DNA of 64,000 bases from an uncultured Bacteroidales bacterium (GTDB taxonomy: Bacteria > Bacteroidota > Bacteroidia > Bacteroidales > Muribaculaceae), in NCBI GenBank assembly GCA_902774055.1, contig CACYGX010000004.1:1-64000 (forward strand). Direction: 5' to 3'. Below are positions 63,113 through 64,000 of this stretch, one piece after another. Under the pieces are notes generated by a model. That model had not been told where the DNA came from, made no database searches, and worked only from the letters and a program-made list of their open reading frames with translations. The position numbers and the translations under genes are program-made. Position 1 is the first letter of the stretch. Every line of letters begins with the position of its first letter.

Positions 63113-64000
63113 TTAGAGGGCTAGGCGGAAGCCTAAGCCATCGGCAGTTTGGTCAGCAGTAGTATGGTTACGGAACCAAACACGTTGGCCAGTTTCAGCA
63201 TTGAAGAATGCTCCACCACGGGCGACTCGTTCTGAGCCTGATGTGGGACCCGTGGGATTGGTTTGGGCAGCACTGCTGTAAGTATCATAATAATCGTTGC
63301 ACCATTCCCAGACATTACCGCTCATGTCATACAGGCCCAACTCGTTGGGCTCCTTTTGCCCCACAGGTTGGGTGGTACTCTCTGAAGAGTTATACCATGC
63401 TACATCATCAAGCATGTTGCTGCCGGCATACGTGAATCCATGGCTCATGTTGCCACCACGGGCTGCGAACTCCCATTCGGCCTCGGTGGGCAGGCGGAAA
63501 GTCATGCCCGTCATCTGGTTCAGTTGGGTGATGAACTGTTGACAGTCGTTCCAGGAGACACTCTCCACGGGCCTGTTCGCATCACCGGTGTAGTTACTCG
63601 GGTTGCTGCCCATCACAGCCACCCACAATGCCTGTGTCACCTCAGTCTCACCGATGCTGTATGACGACAGCGTCACTTGGTGAGCGGGCAAGGCGTTACT
63701 GTCATTGCTATCGGGAGTATCTCCAGTAAATCCCATTGTGAAGGTGCCTCCGGCAACAGGCACCATCTTGAATGTCACATCACCGACGGTTAAAGAAGTC
63801 CCAGGCCAACTGCCACTCAACAGGTAGTCGATCAGGACTGCCACGTCGCTGATAGACACATTGCCATTCTGATCACAGTCAGCATTGACGAGATTGATGC
63901 CCGAAGCATCTCCGCTCAGCAGGTAGTCGATCAGGGCTGCCACGTCGCTGATGGCCACGTCACCGTTGGCATCCACATCACCTCGCTTCTCAACATTGCG
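63113..64000 (-). CDS. Dockerin-SUMF1 (FGE-like) secreted protein, 5' end outside window
   Basis: The open frame continues to the window edge (RNVEKRGDVD...); a GTG at 63976 is not a real start. A dockerin doublet (GDVDANGDVAISDVAALIDY, CDQNGNVSISDVAVLIDYLL) is followed by a SUMF1/formylglycine-generating-enzyme fold: GGTFTMGFTGD, RPVESVSWNDC, RLPTEAEWEFAARGG, GNVWEWC and RVARGGAFF. The Cys pair that gives FGE activity is not present near the C-terminus (WFRNHTTADQTADGLGFRLAL). The dockerin thus lies inside the protein, not at its end. Confidence 0.88.
   Translation of the reverse strand, partial: RNVEKRGDVDANGDVAISDVAALIDYLLSGDASGINLVNADCDQNGNVSISDVAVLIDYLLSGSWPGTSLTVGDVTFKMVPVAGGTFTMGFTGDTPDSNDSNALPAHQVTLSSYSIGETEVTQALWVAVMGSNPSNYTGDANRPVESVSWNDCQQFITQLNQMTGMTFRLPTEAEWEFAARGGNMSHGFTYAGSNMLDDVAWYNSSESTTQPVGQKEPNELGLYDMSGNVWEWCNDYYDTYSSAAQTNPTGPTSGSERVARGGAFFNAETGQRVWFRNHTTADQTADGLGFRLAL

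Overview
The window is chromosomal DNA from a member of the order Bacteroidales, most likely a gut Muribaculaceae/Prevotella-like lineage. I infer this from repeated -7 boxes of the form TAnnTTTG, DUF285/BspA-like surface proteins, C-terminal type I dockerin repeats, a flexirubin/aryl-polyene-type lipid cluster, and TPR-membrane-HTH regulators. I see no tRNA, rRNA, CRISPR array, integrase or transposase.

Region 1 (1-13,800) is an array of secreted repeat proteins, all on the minus strand. Four are DUF285 proteins built from 2, 5, 2 and 3 copies of a ~220-residue unit, and one is a CxxL-type leucine-rich-repeat protein broken by a frameshift. Each ends in a dockerin doublet. Three ~260-bp copies of a dispersed element with two long imperfect palindromes lie directly 3' of three of these genes. 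Each is followed by the decaying 3' end of another dockerin gene. A further relic keeps only a promoter and a signal peptide.

Region 2 (13,800-24,411) holds a large secreted GH13 amylase with starch-binding modules and a dockerin, then dapF, a PatB/MalY-type PLP enzyme, an NhaC antiporter and a secreted M1 aminopeptidase.

Region 3 (24,439-49,690) is the most notable part: about 25 genes, all minus strand and mostly overlapping or a few bases apart. They form a type II fatty-acid/polyketide-like cluster of the aryl polyene/flexirubin class. It has three ketosynthases (two fused to a second KS-like half), a ketoreductase, two hotdog dehydratase-type proteins, a thioesterase, three ACPs, an AMP ligase, an O-methyltransferase, three acyltransferase-type proteins (one fused to a GT2 domain), two CrtI-like FAD oxidoreductases, LolA, an SMR-like protein and an MMPL exporter fused to a methyltransferase-like domain. 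No ammonia lyase, DarA/DarB or chorismate-lyase-like starter gene is visible. A strong promoter upstream of a small outer-membrane protein gene (48,873-49,550) could drive the whole run.

Region 4 (49,690-53,402) contains a tandem duplication. A second copy of that outer-membrane protein gene is followed by a chimeric ORF joining the first eight fabG-like codons to the last 107 codons of groEL. The real groEL and groES follow.

Region 5 (53,473-64,000) has a WG-repeat lipoprotein, queD-queE, a TPR/HTH regulator, a three-repeat dockerin protein, fabD, queF-queC, and the 3' part of a dockerin-SUMF1 protein that runs off the window. The four que genes cover most of preQ1 synthesis from dihydroneopterin triphosphate.
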